Source: Ruminococcaceae bacterium UBA3451
GTDB lineage: Bacteria; Bacillota; Clostridia; Oscillospirales; Acutalibacteraceae
DNA: 5,980 nt
Reading direction: 5' to 3'
Assembly (NCBI GenBank): GCA_002378845.1
Contig: DFRY01000029.1
Coordinates: 25,657-31,636 of the forward strand
The notes beneath the pieces were generated by a model, which was not told where the DNA came from, searched no databases, and was given only the letters and a program-made list of their open reading frames with translations. The translations under genes and the position numbers were made by a program. Below are positions 5,355-5,980 of the stretch, one piece after another (within the stretch, counting starts at the first letter, position 1; each line of letters opens with the position of its first letter).

Positions 5355-5980
5355 TTTATTATTACGACGGCAGCTTTGACGGTTTGCTGTGCTGTGTGTT
5401 TGAAAGCTACGACAAAAAGGAAATCCCGCTGGATATTCTTTTGCCCGACGCGCCGCAGACCATGCTGCTGCCAACAAAAGAGATTGAAACGGTACCGGAA
5501 AAAGCGGCACGCGTACTGGCTTCCATCCCCAAAAAGATGGGCGACGCGGCGCTGGACTTCGTGCGGCGCGCGTTTCTGACCTGCCTAGACCATAAAGAGC
5601 GGTACATTCTTCTTTTCCTGCGTTTAGGTTACACCCATGGCCCCAAAATAATGAACATGCTGGCAGACGATGTAGTAAACACCTTATTCAAAGCCGTAAA
5701 GCATTTGGACAATGAAAGCCATTTGCTGAAAGGGTTTATTCGTTTCTCTATTTTTAACAACGCACTGGTTTCGGAAATTGAACCGAAAAATTATGTACTT
5801 CCGCTGCTGGTGGTACATTTCCGCGAGCGATACCCGGAGGAACGGTTCCTGATTTACGACAAAACACACGGCATGGCGCTGATTTACCGGCCGTATGAAT
5901 CCGCAATTATTCCGATTGAGGATTTGCAGCTGCCCGAGCCGGACGAAGAAGAGCAGTCCTTCCGCAACTTATGGCAGTTG
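5333..5980 (+). CDS. DUF4130 / TIGR03915-like probable DNA metabolism protein, C-terminus cut
   Basis: An open frame of 216 codons runs off the right edge. The N-terminus has the family opening VIYYYDGSFDGLLCCVFESY (7-26), a middle helical part with FVRRAFLTCLDHKERYILLF (about 85-104), and the later DUF4130 core LLVVHFRERYPEERFLIYD then HGMALIYRP. The final acidic stretch ending RNLWQL leads into the family's last segment, roughly 35-40 residues, which is missing. This family is known mainly from its tight linkage to the radical SAM protein upstream and, in other bacteria, fusion to uracil-DNA glycosylase-like domains; its biochemical function is not established. The ATG at 5333 overlaps the radical SAM gene by 22 bases and has AGGAGG ten bases upstream, inside that gene, so translation is probably coupled. 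A GTG at 5351 is an alternative that fits the usual family N-terminus but is poorly spaced from the ribosome binding site. Confidence 0.88.
   Translation, partial: MPDGSDVIYYYDGSFDGLLCCVFESYDKKEIPLDILLPDAPQTMLLPTKEIETVPEKAARVLASIPKKMGDAALDFVRRAFLTCLDHKERYILLFLRLGYTHGPKIMNMLADDVVNTLFKAVKHLDNESHLLKGFIRFSIFNNALVSEIEPKNYVLPLLVVHFRERYPEERFLIYDKTHGMALIYRPYESAIIPIEDLQLPEPDEEEQSFRNLWQL

Noticed and set aside
1..5980. CRISPR array, insertion sequence, riboswitch or phage attachment site
   Set aside because: No spaced repeats, transposase, terminal repeats or known riboswitch core were seen. The tRNA gene has no visible duplicated 3' end nearby that would suggest an integration site.

Overview
The window looks like a chromosomal segment of an anaerobic Firmicute of class Clostridia, possibly of the Oscillospiraceae type. 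This rests on strong AGGAGG ribosome binding sites, intrinsic terminators with T-tracts, a LysM-CAP secreted protein typical of spore-formers, a Bacillus-type LexA box and moderate GC with many GCG/CCG codons. The genus assignment is inference only.

Left part, all on the minus strand, from right to left: a tRNA-Ala(CGC) gene with its own consensus promoter and terminator (about 3109 to 2944); a TetR-family regulator (2877 to 2320) ending in a perfect 14-bp-arm hairpin terminator; an FAD-dependent oleate hydratase (2185 to 410) with its own ribosome binding site and a terminator at about 300-340; then the 5' end of sfsA (173 to 1), cut by the window edge. The TetR gene next to the hydratase suggests local control of fatty acid hydration, an activity usually linked to detoxifying host- or diet-derived unsaturated fatty acids.

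Right part, on the plus strand: a secreted LysM-CAP protein (3282-3899) whose only plausible start is a CTG codon behind a perfect Shine-Dalgarno sequence, closed by a terminator. Then comes an operon of two overlapping genes, a radical SAM protein with a helix-hairpin-helix (4032-5354) and a DUF4130-type protein (5333 to beyond the window end). These match the paired families known by sequence as a putative DNA modification/repair radical SAM protein and its linked probable DNA metabolism protein. To my knowledge their reaction is not established.

The most interesting result is that three independent signals in this operon point to DNA damage repair. A near-perfect Gram-positive LexA (SOS) box lies between the -35 and -10 elements of its promoter. 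The radical SAM protein carries an HhH DNA-binding motif. Its C-terminal tail contains QLSLF, an exact match to the bacterial sliding-clamp binding pentapeptide. Together they suggest an SOS-induced, clamp-recruited radical SAM DNA repair or modification system.
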